A DNA stretch of 64,000 bases from Minisyncoccota bacterium (GTDB lineage Bacteria > Patescibacteriota > JACMRA01), in the NCBI GenBank assembly GCA_014376695.1, contig JACMRA010000008.1:24685-88684 (forward strand), in the 5' to 3' direction. The translations under genes were made by a program, and so were the position numbers. Positions 1 through 9,726 of this stretch are shown in pieces; position 1 is the stretch's first letter, and every line of letters starts with the position of its first letter. The notes under the pieces are model-generated. The model searched no databases. It saw only the letters and a list, made by a program, of their open reading frames with translations, and had not been told where the DNA came from.

Positions 1-97
1 TTGTCAAGAAGTTTTTTGAATGCTATACTAAGGGCAATTAACCGGTAGTTGTAATATAGCCCCTACCGCGAACATACAAAAACATACAACAAATTTT

Positions 98-199
98 ATG
101 ACCGATTTTCAATATTTTGCCCATCGAACTGCGGCTTTTTTGACTGGCTTACTTAGCACAAGCTTGGTACTTTTGGCTTTTGGATTCTTACCTTTTTAG
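98..199 (+). CDS. small single-TM peptide (33 aa), hypothetical
   Basis: ATG..TAG ORF MTDFQYFAHRTAAFLTGLLSTSLVLLAFGFLPF, hydrophobic C-terminal half; not in the ORF track because short. Confidence 0.35.
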   Translation: MTDFQYFAHRTAAFLTGLLSTSLVLLAFGFLPF

Positions 200-243
200 G
201 CCGATCTCGACAAAACTCAATTATTTGGCTAAGATATAATTAT

Positions 244-1254
244 ATGCAGGGATTTCTTAGATTATTTTGGGTTCATCGGTTTCGATTATACGCCGTGATT
301 ACTGTATGTTTGTGTACTCCACTTCTCTATTCCAGCAATATTAATGTCAAAAATAATATATCGGCTCTTGGTTACACAGTAACTAGTAGTAACCTCTTGG
401 CCCAAAAGATCGAGTATAATAAACTTAATCCAGCCTTGCCAGTCCCCCCACCAAAACCAATTGAAACCAAGCCAGTCCCCGAGGCCAAAGTCAAATTTGA
501 CTTTACTAGCCAAGACATAATGGACAAACTCAAGGCATCTATATACACCTATCAAAGTGGATTTATCAATACCAGCACTCTCAAAGATCTTAAGATGCCG
601 CTTCCAGTCCCTGAGCGGATAGTTGAAGTTACTCAAAAAGAAGCCCAACTCCTCAAATCCAAACAAGGCAAAACTCTTGACGACATCTACCCAAGGCCAA
701 CTGTAGCACCTCGTACAAACTTTATAACTATCCCAGATTATACGATTAATTCGCCTCTTGTATATGCGAACTTCGATGAGTTTTTCGCCAAGAATCCCGA
801 CGGAGCTTTTGCCTTTAGTGAAAAACCGCTTGATTCGAGCGAACGCAAAAGCCCTCTTCAGCAAAAACTTCGTGCAGGTATTGTCTGCCTTCCTTTTAGT
901 CCGTTCCCCGGAGAACTTGGTAACAGTTACTGCATTGGACACTCCAGCAATTATGCAGATGTAATATCTGATTATAACGAAGTTCTAAAACCAATCGAAA
1001 GGAAAGGTAAAGTCGGGGAATTAATCCAAGTCTATGATCCATATGGTCGCGAATTGACTTTTAGAATTTTTGAGACAGAAATTATTGAGACAAACGGGGC
1101 TCAAAAAGCCTATTTACCATTTTCAGACCACAAGCGGGTTTTGACACTGCAAACCTCTGTCGTCAGCACCCGAAATGGTAGAACCGACGTTTTTCAACGA
1201 TGGCTGGTCAAAGCAGAACTAGTCTGCCCGGGGGGCGAAGTCTGCAAAGAATAA
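244..1254 (+). CDS. sortase-like membrane-anchored protein with Ser at the expected catalytic Cys
   Basis: N-terminal TM; GNSYCIGHSSNY (sortase His motif), RVLTLQTS (TLxTC position) and downstream RWLVKAEL (Arg motif). Confidence 0.65.
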   Translation: MQGFLRLFWVHRFRLYAVITVCLCTPLLYSSNINVKNNISALGYTVTSSNLLAQKIEYNKLNPALPVPPPKPIETKPVPEAKVKFDFTSQDIMDKLKASIYTYQSGFINTSTLKDLKMPLPVPERIVEVTQKEAQLLKSKQGKTLDDIYPRPTVAPRTNFITIPDYTINSPLVYANFDEFFAKNPDGAFAFSEKPLDSSERKSPLQQKLRAGIVCLPFSPFPGELGNSYCIGHSSNYADVISDYNEVLKPIERKGKVGELIQVYDPYGRELTFRIFETEIIETNGAQKAYLPFSDHKRVLTLQTSVVSTRNGRTDVFQRWLVKAELVCPGGEVCKE

Positions 1255-1324
1255 CCCTCGATTGACAAAAAAAAGTTAATCTATCTAACTTGAAACAATA
1301 ACCCGTGATTAAAGAATTTTTTGT

Positions 1325-1465
1325 ATGATCAGAACTTACCAACCAAGTACTAAACGCCGAGCCAGAACCTGTGGATTTCGAACACGAATGCGTAATTCGC
1401 CAAACACAATCAAAGCTAGGCGAGCTAAGGGCCGATGGAGGATCACTCCAAATGTCAAATACTAA
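1325..1465 (+). CDS. rpmH: 50S ribosomal protein L34
   Basis: [46 protein letters not shown]; directly upstream of rnpA. Confidence 0.93.
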   Translation: MIRTYQPSTKRRARTCGFRTRMRNSPNTIKARRAKGRWRITPNVKY

Positions 1466-1488
1466 TTTTTGTTATCTGACTCCCCCGA

Positions 1489-1890
1489 ATGTTACCAAAA
1501 AAACATCGCCTTGTTAAGCAATCAGATATTTCAAAAACCCTAAAGTCCCGTTATAGGGCTTTTTTTGATGGGATTAACCTTATAGCCCGAGATCACAAAG
1601 TCACAAGTTACCGCCCAGGCTTTCGGGGCTTAATTGTCATCTCCAAAAAAATCCACAAACGGGCTGTAATCCGCAACAGCCTGCGTCGCCAATTTAACGC
1701 AATTTTTGAGGGGCTTCACGCTTCTGACAAGCTTCCGTGCAATTTAGACTGTATTATTATTCTCAAGGACAAGACCTGCATCGATCTAAAAATCACCGAG
1801 CATTACCATAAATTTATCGTGAGCCAATTAAATCGCTTTTCCAAACTTGCCGCAACGCCCCAAAATCCAACCAAAGTGCTTACTCATTAA
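1489..1890 (+). CDS. rnpA: ribonuclease P protein component
   Basis: RGLIVISKKIHKRAVIRNSLRRQFNAIF matches the RnpA RNR-type motif; follows rpmH. Confidence 0.88.
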   Translation: MLPKKHRLVKQSDISKTLKSRYRAFFDGINLIARDHKVTSYRPGFRGLIVISKKIHKRAVIRNSLRRQFNAIFEGLHASDKLPCNLDCIIILKDKTCIDLKITEHYHKFIVSQLNRFSKLAATPQNPTKVLTH

Positions 1891-2701
1891 CTTTTTTGAT
1901 TATTTTTACGACGTTATTTTTGGTATTTATCAGCTCCCCAGTATAATAGCTACCAGTTGAAATTTGCGTAAATAATTCTGCAACTGGTTTAGAGGGCTTG
2001 ATAAGCTTTTCCAGTCCGACAATTTGACTGCTTAATTGCTCACTAGTCGGCATCGCGGCCACGTCATCTTGTAACCAACTAACCCCGTCCAGATAACTTA
2101 TAACCCCCTTGTAATAATTAATCGCCGTGACCAATTTACCAATTATAACTGTGTCGGTACTTTGTGTGTTGTATTCTTCTAATTTTGTTATTAGAGTTTT
2201 GCCGTTTTGATATTCTTGTAGGATTTTTGATTTGTTTGGTTGAGTATTAGATTTTTTTAGCTCTGCAACTAGCCGAATATCCCAGTTATCCTCCCCCTCT
2301 AGTTCAGTTGCAGTTTTTAGATTAGATTGGATTTTGACTAGGTTTTTTTTACCAGTTTCGAGGTAACTTGCGTAATAAGTCTTGAGATTATAGCTCTTGG
2401 CGACAATTTGGTCATCTTGAGAATTAGCAATCTTAGAATTAGTTTCAATCACTTTGAGTAAATTACCTATTTCACTTTGCTTACTTGTGGTTGTAGTTTG
2501 TTTTAGCAAATTATTTGCTGAGGTTTCCATCACGACTATCTCGGAGGCTACTTGATTTGACCATTTTTTGGCTATTAAAGTATTGTTGTAATTACTAAAC
2601 ATCCCAAGTCCCATAGCAACAATCAAAAACCCAAAGAAAAGAATAGGTTTTTTTTGAGATTGCCAGAATCGCTGCAGGCTATTGGTTTGAACTTTGGTCA
2701 T
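1880..2701 (-). CDS. hypothetical membrane-anchored protein
   Basis: full-length ORF with one N-terminal TM and a helical body. Confidence 0.6.
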   Translation of the reverse strand: MTKVQTNSLQRFWQSQKKPILFFGFLIVAMGLGMFSNYNNTLIAKKWSNQVASEIVVMETSANNLLKQTTTTSKQSEIGNLLKVIETNSKIANSQDDQIVAKSYNLKTYYASYLETGKKNLVKIQSNLKTATELEGEDNWDIRLVAELKKSNTQPNKSKILQEYQNGKTLITKLEEYNTQSTDTVIIGKLVTAINYYKGVISYLDGVSWLQDDVAAMPTSEQLSSQIVGLEKLIKPSKPVAELFTQISTGSYYTGELINTKNNVVKIIKKVNE

Positions 2702-2737
2702 AGCTCAACACTAGACGCCGGGGGGATTAATGTCAAA

Positions 2738-3163
2738 CTAACTAACTCGAATTTGAATCTTTTTAGCCTTGACTTTGAGTACTGGGATTTTGACAATTAG
2801 AATTCCGTTGTTAAGATTAGCCTCGATGGTATCTACGTTGACGTTATCAGGCAGTGGGAGCTCCCGCATAAACTCACCCCAGAAACACTCCGATAGCTCT
2901 GTATTAACCTCACTATCTTTGTAGGGCTTACGCCGAACCCCTTTGATAAACAAAACCCCACTCTCAACCGCGATATCCAGATCGGAGGCCTGAACCCCAG
3001 CAACGGTTGACACAATATAAATAAAATCACCTCGGTAATACATATCTACTGTCAATTGCGGTACAGCTTCTGGCATCCAAGAACTATTGGAATCAAAACT
3101 AATATTGTTATCTCTATCTTCCTCGGTCACTAAGGCAGAAGAACCAAATTGAGTTGCATACAT
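2738..3163 (-). CDS. Hsp20/alpha-crystallin family small heat-shock protein
   Basis: VESGVLFIKGVRRKPY..., RELPLPDNVNVDTIEANLNNGILIVKIPVLK alpha-crystallin core. Confidence 0.85.
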   Translation of the reverse strand: MYATQFGSSALVTEEDRDNNISFDSNSSWMPEAVPQLTVDMYYRGDFIYIVSTVAGVQASDLDIAVESGVLFIKGVRRKPYKDSEVNTELSECFWGEFMRELPLPDNVNVDTIEANLNNGILIVKIPVLKVKAKKIQIRVS

Positions 3164-3213
3164 AAAAAAAGAAATTGTTAAGATTATATAAAAAATCTTA
3201 GTAATATATTATA

Positions 3214-3244
3214 CCCTTGACCAATATTTGCTTTATGTCAAGGG
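3214..3244. promoter_or_regulatory. inverted repeat CCCTTGAC-N15-GTCAAGGG upstream of hsp20 (candidate operator)
   Basis: perfect 8-nt arms, ~50 nt upstream of the hsp20 start, next to a TATAAT-like element on the minus strand. Confidence 0.45.
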
Positions 3245-3291
3245 GAAATCGTCTCTGCTAAAAAGGATTATTTTAAGCTTGGATTCGCAAA

Positions 3292-3318
3292 AAAAATACC
3301 CCCTCGATTAAGAAAGGG
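3292..3318 (-). terminator. putative intrinsic terminator after the pilin-like gene
   Basis: minus strand: CACCCTTTCTTAATCGAGGGGGTATTTTTTTT. Confidence 0.4.
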
Positions 3319-3344
3319 TGACTTTATTAAAATATATGTGTGTG

Positions 3345-3791
3345 TTACTGAACTAGATTTCCTGAGTTTAAGAAATTAAGAATTACACCAACTAAGCCGT
3401 ATGCTACAACCGAAATAACTAGGGCTATAACTGCGTTCCTAATAATCTTTAAGCCTTTTTCAGCTCCTTTTTCTTGGTCAGTTAACCAAAGGAAAGCTCC
3501 ATAAAGAACAAAGATAATCGCGATCGAACCAATAATGAATGTCATTAGCTGGGCAATCTGAGAAGCAAACTTTGGAAGCGAATCTTTTTCTACACCAGTC
3601 ACGTTAACTCCGCCGCAATTGCTAGCATCTTGCCCTGGACAGACGGAAGCGCCTGTTGGAAGTAACGGCTTTTTTTGAGCGTAACTGCTAATTGCTGGAC
3701 TGGCAACTAAACCGCCGACTGCCATAATAGATAGCCCGGCTATGATTAAAACGTTTTTTGTAATTTTTTTGATTGAATTAAATAAAGTCAT
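3345..3791 (-). CDS. TrbC/VirB2-like (T4SS pilin-like) membrane protein
   Basis: signal/TM plus paired C-terminal TMs; resembles 25739..26218 (GSIAIIFVLxGAF...GLKxIRxAVxxLVxSVxAYGLxxxxL). Confidence 0.5.
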   Translation of the reverse strand: MTLFNSIKKITKNVLIIAGLSIMAVGGLVASPAISSYAQKKPLLPTGASVCPGQDASNCGGVNVTGVEKDSLPKFASQIAQLMTFIIGSIAIIFVLYGAFLWLTDQEKGAEKGLKIIRNAVIALVISVVAYGLVGVILNFLNSGNLVQ

Positions 3792-3877
3792 AGATAAAAT
3801 ACTTTTTCAGTCTCTATTATTTACGATATTTTAATTCTTGACAAGATTAAGGGTATTTGCCAAATTATAGATATTAT

Positions 3878-3951
3878 TCGGGAATCGTCTAATGGTAGGA
3901 CTTTGGTTTCTGGTACCAACTATTGGGGTTCGAATCCCTATTCCCGAACCA
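3878..3951 (+). tRNA. tRNA-Gln (anticodon CTG), CCA encoded
   Basis: cloverleaf: acceptor TCGGGAA/TTCCCGA, anticodon arm TTGGT-TTCTGGT-ACCAA, TTCGAAT T-loop. Confidence 0.9.
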
Positions 3952-4057
3952 GTAAAATCACTTTTTAAAATCCTAAAATTATCAGGCGGAGTGTCATTCT
4001 TTTAGATACTCACTTCGGCAGGTATAACAGCTGACTGTTAGTTATTAAAAGCTCCAA

Positions 4058-5119
4058 ATGAATTACTTTTTACAGACTCAATCTTGGATGAACTTTTGGG
4101 CTAATTACAACAAAGCTGGTCATCAAGTCTACTTCTTTGAAGAAGGTTTTTTGTCGTGCTATATCCAAGAATATCCATGGCATTTTGGTGCCAAATTTTG
4201 GTATATTCCCAAAGCTCCAGTTATTGACTCCAATGCCAATTTGGAACAGATTACCCCCACCCAGACCAAAGAAGATCTCAATAATCTGTACACAAAAATA
4301 ATCAAACAAGCCAAAATCCAAGGTGCGATTTTTGTTAAGAGCGATTTTGATGATACTTTAACTAAGCGATTAGGACTGTTCGATAATCGCCAGCTTGCAA
4401 ACTTTTTGGAGGCTATACCTGCTCTAGCCGAATATAAAATCCAGGCAAGTACCAAAAAAATCCAGTATTTGGAGTGTACCTATTGCGAGCTAGGCTACCC
4501 AAATTATGGCCTAGCCTCTGGTAGTTTGCAGCAATTCTGGGATAATAGCCAATCTTTTTGGTCAAACTGCAACGAACAAGTCCGGCGCTACACTCGCAAA
4601 GCCCTCAAAGACTACAATCAAGGTCTCTACACGATTAATACCGACAAGACGCAGGAGAATTTTGAAGCCTTTTGGCAAGTGCATCGCGACACGACCATTC
4701 GGCAGAATTTTAGCACCCAGCCAAAAGATTATCTAATCCAATTTATGAATGCTGATTTTGGTAGGATTATTACAGTTCGGGACGCCGAGAACAAACCGAT
4801 GAGTGTATGGCTTGGCGTCAAGATGGGTGAGACGCTCTACTATATTCTGGGAGGCAACACGGACCAAGCTCTCAAATCGCGGACTCAATATCTACTCCAG
4901 TTAGCTGCCGTCAGGCAAGCCAGGATCGAGAGTTGCAAATACTACGATATGGGCGGCTACGAAGCTGGCAGTGGTTACGGGCAGTTCAAGGACGGGTACA
5001 AGGGGACTCATAGGCAATTCCTCGGGCCAATCGATATTGTGCTTGACCCAATCAAATACACGGCCACTATCCTGGCTTATAACACGGCCAAATCCATCAA
5101 AAAAATTCTTGGCAAGTAA
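4058..5119 (+). CDS. FemAB/FemX-like peptidyltransferase (peptidoglycan cross-bridge GNAT fold)
   Basis: VRRYTRKALKDYNQG...MSVWLGVKMGETLYYILGGNTDQALKSRTQYLLQLAAVRQA...YYDMGGYE. Confidence 0.75.
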   Translation: MNYFLQTQSWMNFWANYNKAGHQVYFFEEGFLSCYIQEYPWHFGAKFWYIPKAPVIDSNANLEQITPTQTKEDLNNLYTKIIKQAKIQGAIFVKSDFDDTLTKRLGLFDNRQLANFLEAIPALAEYKIQASTKKIQYLECTYCELGYPNYGLASGSLQQFWDNSQSFWSNCNEQVRRYTRKALKDYNQGLYTINTDKTQENFEAFWQVHRDTTIRQNFSTQPKDYLIQFMNADFGRIITVRDAENKPMSVWLGVKMGETLYYILGGNTDQALKSRTQYLLQLAAVRQARIESCKYYDMGGYEAGSGYGQFKDGYKGTHRQFLGPIDIVLDPIKYTATILAYNTAKSIKKILGK

Positions 5120-5121
5120 TT

Positions 5122-5553
5122 ATGGCCGAATACAAATCCGAAACGGGAATATATCTCTCCAGTTATAAAGACGAATTAGCCGGGATATACTTCGTTAAGT
5201 TCTTGACACCGTACGACTGCCAGCATTACAAAATCCCCAAGAATAAGCCAGAACTGATTAGTCAATTAGCTAGGCCATTCGGTTTGGTAACCGTAGAATT
5301 AGTCAAAACCGCCAAAAATTGGATAATTCAAGATATCGGGCAATATCAACAACTCTACCAGGCGGTAAGCTATCAAGAATACGAAGATATGAGCAAAGCG
5401 CTCAAGTTACTCGACGACCTGGTGATCCAAAATCAGCAAACCACAATTCTCAAAAAAGTAATAAATTATATGAACCAGCTCCAAAACCAATCCGAGCACA
5501 GCTTAGATCTCAAGGATTATGAACGAATGCTTATGACTGGAATGGGGTTTTAG
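5122..5553 (+). CDS. hypothetical protein
   Basis: ORF immediately after the femAB-like gene, same strand. Confidence 0.55.
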   Translation: MAEYKSETGIYLSSYKDELAGIYFVKFLTPYDCQHYKIPKNKPELISQLARPFGLVTVELVKTAKNWIIQDIGQYQQLYQAVSYQEYEDMSKALKLLDDLVIQNQQTTILKKVINYMNQLQNQSEHSLDLKDYERMLMTGMGF

Positions 5554-5757
5554 GATTATTTTGGATTAGGAATCAAAACTATTTGGAGTAGCTTGGCGTA
5601 TTTAGCGTACAATCCTCCGTCTGAAGTTATGATTTTATCTACTCGATTGTCTAAGCAACAGGGTACCGAGAATTCATATGTAAAAACATATGCTGAGGAA
5701 AATTCGCTGGTAAATGAACCAAACGGGTTGTTAAGGAGTTGCTTCGTAGGTTTCTGG

Positions 5758-6939
5758 TTATCGTAGGTTTCCCACACTGTCTATGCCTATATTTGCAAAA
5801 CAGTTGTCGGATTTCTGGGTGTTTGTTGTTTCATTCGGATTTGTAATATACGGCTTATTCTCACATTGATCGTTAAATAATCGAATATTAGTTCCGCACA
5901 TTTCATTAAACTTTTTGGTTGAAGCTGATCCAGACGAGCAGTTAACTTCATACACTTTATAAGGCTTCGAAGCCGAGCTTCCACTTTTTTTTGTATCGAT
6001 TAATCTGAAGCTACCATTTTCGAGTAATTTTGAAGCGATAAGCGGGATCTCGTTGTAGCTTTTACCCTTGTAAGTACCTGCCCGGGCCTTTGCGATTATG
6101 TCAGGATAGATATCAGCAACTGCACTTTCACCGTTTGGATAAAGCGATAATAAATAATTCAATAAAAGTCTATCTTTTTCGTCATTCCGGTCAAACTTTC
6201 CACTTTTAAGGTCTTCTAGAATTTTCTCCTTAATAACATTTAATTGGAGCTTGTGTGTACGTGCAAAAGCATCTGGGTCTTTGAGCAGTTCGGCGGCTAG
6301 TTCTGGGGTTAATTTTTCGTATTCTAAGGCGCTTAAGATTTCTTTACCTCCCTCGCCAGTGGTTTTTGTTTGGCCGTTCTCGTTGACTGTGGTCTCCACT
6401 CCTTTGGCTGGGCCGGATAGTCGTTGGAGGTTGATTACTCCAGCTAGTGAAAGCGTCGTCGGGTTAAAGAATGACAAGAATATACTCGGCGACCCAATTA
6501 GAAGCAGTCCCACGGTTACGTCTCGAACTAAGGTAATCGTATTTGAGACGGCTTTTCCAGCTTCAGCCGGATTGATATTGGCAAAAGCTTCTATACCAAT
6601 ACGCACCGCAATGATAAATAAGGCAAGGGCAAAGAAAAATTGAATAATACTACCAACACATTTCTGGAATTGAGCATCGACATTGCTGACGACTGCTGCG
6701 CCCGGCTGGCCACTATTAGTGACAAAATTACATTCTTTGAACCCGATTGAGCCGATTACGTTGTTCTCGCCAGCCGATTGAGCGTAAGTATTGATGGTCA
6801 GTATTTGCAAAGTCCCGAAGAGCGAGACCAACAAAACCAAATATACCATTGATTGAGTTATAGTCAATCCAACCAAATTGCGGAATTTGTTATACAGATT
6901 AATTACTGATAACGGTGCGGTTAGATTGCTTGGTGTCAT
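5758..6939 (-). CDS. membrane protein, possible T4SS-associated, hypothetical
   Basis: full ORF with N-terminal TM and a cluster of central TMs; Cys-containing C-terminus. Confidence 0.55.
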   Translation of the reverse strand: MTPSNLTAPLSVINLYNKFRNLVGLTITQSMVYLVLLVSLFGTLQILTINTYAQSAGENNVIGSIGFKECNFVTNSGQPGAAVVSNVDAQFQKCVGSIIQFFFALALFIIAVRIGIEAFANINPAEAGKAVSNTITLVRDVTVGLLLIGSPSIFLSFFNPTTLSLAGVINLQRLSGPAKGVETTVNENGQTKTTGEGGKEILSALEYEKLTPELAAELLKDPDAFARTHKLQLNVIKEKILEDLKSGKFDRNDEKDRLLLNYLLSLYPNGESAVADIYPDIIAKARAGTYKGKSYNEIPLIASKLLENGSFRLIDTKKSGSSASKPYKVYEVNCSSGSASTKKFNEMCGTNIRLFNDQCENKPYITNPNETTNTQKSDNCFANIGIDSVGNLR

Positions 6940-7088
6940 TAAACTTAATTTCGATTATAATCGCCTGGTTTTGTCTTTTGATATTTCAAAAGTACTCTAA
7001 AAAAATCGTCTTGTCAAAAAACCCAAATTTCTAAATCATTATTCAATAACGGTTATCAAGTCCGCTTGAAATACTCAATCTATTCTAT

Positions 7089-8885
7089 ATGCAATCATTA
7101 ATATCAACTTTTTTAGGGTGGGCTACGCGTGCAAGCCTGCTGATTTCCAAAAATATTCTTTGGGCCTATATAATATGTATAAGCCTCTTTTCTGGACTAA
7201 CTTATTTGAGCAATTATCACCTGCCAAACAGTAGTATATGGGACGAAACTTACCATATTACCAGCGGCGAAAAATACTTGACAGGGACAATGTTGATGGA
7301 AGCTCATCCACCACTTGGAAAGCTCCTAATCGCTCTCGGTGAAAAAATCGTCAACCCAAATGCACCGCTAAAAGATCTCAATATCTTGGGCAAAATCTGC
7401 TTGGCCACCACTCCACTAGTCCAGACAATCGACGGTAAAAAAGTAATTACAACGACACTAAAAGCTCGGCAATCCAACCCAACTAAATTGGTTGACAAAT
7501 CTAGCTTTACGACTACGGATTCTATCGGGATCGACAATAATAATGATGGAATAAAGGACTCGGACTATCCAGAATATTTTAGTTATTGTGGTTTTCGATT
7601 AATTCCTGCCTTGTTTGGCTTTGGGATACCTTTGATTTTCTTCTGGTTGCTGTGGCTAATGACTCGAAACCCTCATTTGTCAGCAATTGGTAGTTCCCTT
7701 GTAATTTTTGATAATGCTTTGCTTGTCCAATCGCGGGCGGCGATGTTGGATTCGATACAGATATTTTTGGTTTTGGGGGCATGTTGTTTTTTTGTAAGTT
7801 TAATTAGCGATTTTTTGGATAGTCAATTGATTCAACCCCAGTGGAAAACGCTCTTGAAGTATCTTGGCCTGGGACTTACAATTGGACTAGCCCTGGTTAC
7901 CAAACACAGCAGTGCTTTTTTGCTTCTGCTACCTATAATAACAATCGGCTGGGAGCTCGTAAATATCGCAACAACCCAAATCCAATCATACTGGATATGG
8001 AAAAATCAAAACCCAACTAAAAAATTCTATGAAAATTGGCTCGATATCGTTGACGACTTAATAATTAATATTATCCCAAAGCTCTCAATAGTTTTGCTTG
8101 CAATTCTATTTGCTTATTGTAGTATTTTTTATATTCACACGGGACTTGGAACGACTATCAACTCAAAAGCCAGTAATAACCAAGGTCTCTACAAGGCCAA
8201 AGACCAGTATCAAGACATAATCAAATCGTCAGAAACTTGGAATCCGGTCAACTTTCCAATAATGTTTGAAGATAATTGGAATTATATGGAGCAATATCAC
8301 AAAGGCGTCCCAAAGTTAGACCCAACCAACAAAAACGAAAATGGTTCGTATCCCTCGAACTGGCCGGTAATGAATAAGACCATAAGTTTCAAATGGGAAA
8401 CGGCTAACTATAGCGAGTATCAGATAATGTATCTAATTGGCAACCCCTTAATCTGGCTCACGGGGCTCGCTGGGATTATATTATCTATCTCGCTGATTAT
8501 TTCAGTTATATTCTTTGGCAATCGAATCAAAAATCTTAGAAGTTTTGTCTTTATCATAATTTTTGTTTTTTTGTGGCTGGTTTATATGGCGACGATGCTT
8601 TATGTTATCGAGATACGGGTTATGTATCTATATCATTATTTGATCGCCCTGGTGTTCAGTCTAGTCCTACCCACTTTGCTAATTGAATATCTCTACGGGC
8701 ACGAACTCCGCAAAGATACCTTTAAGTCTAATTTAATATATTTGTCTTTGGTTAGTTGGATGGTCGCGGTGTTCGTGAGTTACTTAGTATACGCTCCATT
8801 TACTTATTATTTACCGCTGAGTCATGACGGATTCAAAGCTAGGCAACTATTTGGCTTTTGGCAGATGAAATGGCCTAAGGACTAA
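7089..8885 (+). CDS. protein O-mannosyltransferase-like (PMT family) glycosyltransferase
   Basis: multi-TM; IWDETYHITSGEKYLTGTMLMEAHPPLGKLLIALGE motif. Confidence 0.75.
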   Translation: MQSLISTFLGWATRASLLISKNILWAYIICISLFSGLTYLSNYHLPNSSIWDETYHITSGEKYLTGTMLMEAHPPLGKLLIALGEKIVNPNAPLKDLNILGKICLATTPLVQTIDGKKVITTTLKARQSNPTKLVDKSSFTTTDSIGIDNNNDGIKDSDYPEYFSYCGFRLIPALFGFGIPLIFFWLLWLMTRNPHLSAIGSSLVIFDNALLVQSRAAMLDSIQIFLVLGACCFFVSLISDFLDSQLIQPQWKTLLKYLGLGLTIGLALVTKHSSAFLLLLPIITIGWELVNIATTQIQSYWIWKNQNPTKKFYENWLDIVDDLIINIIPKLSIVLLAILFAYCSIFYIHTGLGTTINSKASNNQGLYKAKDQYQDIIKSSETWNPVNFPIMFEDNWNYMEQYHKGVPKLDPTNKNENGSYPSNWPVMNKTISFKWETANYSEYQIMYLIGNPLIWLTGLAGIILSISLIISVIFFGNRIKNLRSFVFIIIFVFLWLVYMATMLYVIEIRVMYLYHYLIALVFSLVLPTLLIEYLYGHELRKDTFKSNLIYLSLVSWMVAVFVSYLVYAPFTYYLPLSHDGFKARQLFGFWQMKWPKD

Positions 8886-8945
8886 AGTTTAAGCGGTTTT
8901 TTGACAACAAGTTTGATATAACCTAGATTAAGGTATCAAAATCAT

Positions 8946-9710
8946 ATGAGCAAATCACTTAAGAAGTCTAGAATTGACTCCGAAACTAATCTTACCCCTC
9001 GCCAGCGTAACCTCTTATTTGCAGTTGTTAAGGAGTATTGTGAGTTTGGCAATACTGTTAGTAGTCAAGATCTTAAGGCCAAGTACAACTTTGACATTTC
9101 GCCAGCAACAATCCGCAACGAATTCATCAACCTTCGCAAACTCAATTATTTGTATCAGCCATTTACTAACGCCAGTAGTCAGCCTACCGAAAAAGCTTTT
9201 AAACTTTTTATTAACCAATTGGTCGCAGGTGTCCAGATAACTTCTAAGCAACAGCACGAACTTCGCAGACAAATTACCGAACTCGAATCTCGCCAAGATT
9301 CAATGCAAAAAGAAATCTCAAAACTACTGGCCCTGGAGACGGATTCGGTTAGCTTTGCTTTCAACGACCAAACAGAAAGCTACACTGGTCTCAAACATCT
9401 AATGGGTGCCCCCAAAAGTGAGGAAGCTAGCCAAATTCTAGACTTCCTCGAAAACCTTGACCAACACAAACAATTATTTCTTGAACATAATCAAGGTACT
9501 CCAAAAAACAAATCTGGGATAACCACAATTTTTAGCGGGGAAAATCCAATCCTCCCACTAGGCAACGGATACGCTATTGTAGCCACCGAAACAATGCTCA
9601 ATAACCAAAAAACAGTCTTTGGGATAATCACCCAACCGCACATAATCGGCCGAAAAAAAACTCTCCAAATTATCAATGCCATCACCGAAATCCTAAACGG
9701 AAAAATTTAA
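8946..9710 (+). CDS. hrcA: HrcA-like heat-shock transcriptional repressor
   Basis: N-terminal wHTH: TPRQRNLLFAVVKEYCEFGNTVSSQDL...ISPATIRNEFINLRKLNYLYQPFTNASSQPTEKAFKLFINQL. Confidence 0.75.
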   Translation: MSKSLKKSRIDSETNLTPRQRNLLFAVVKEYCEFGNTVSSQDLKAKYNFDISPATIRNEFINLRKLNYLYQPFTNASSQPTEKAFKLFINQLVAGVQITSKQQHELRRQITELESRQDSMQKEISKLLALETDSVSFAFNDQTESYTGLKHLMGAPKSEEASQILDFLENLDQHKQLFLEHNQGTPKNKSGITTIFSGENPILPLGNGYAIVATETMLNNQKTVFGIITQPHIIGRKKTLQIINAITEILNGKI

Positions 9711-9726
9711 AAACCCAAAAAATTAT

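Noticed and set aside
286-942. 218-aa minus-strand ORF opposite the sortase-like gene
   Set aside because: Antisense to a convincing coding frame; composition not protein-like; typical shadow ORF.
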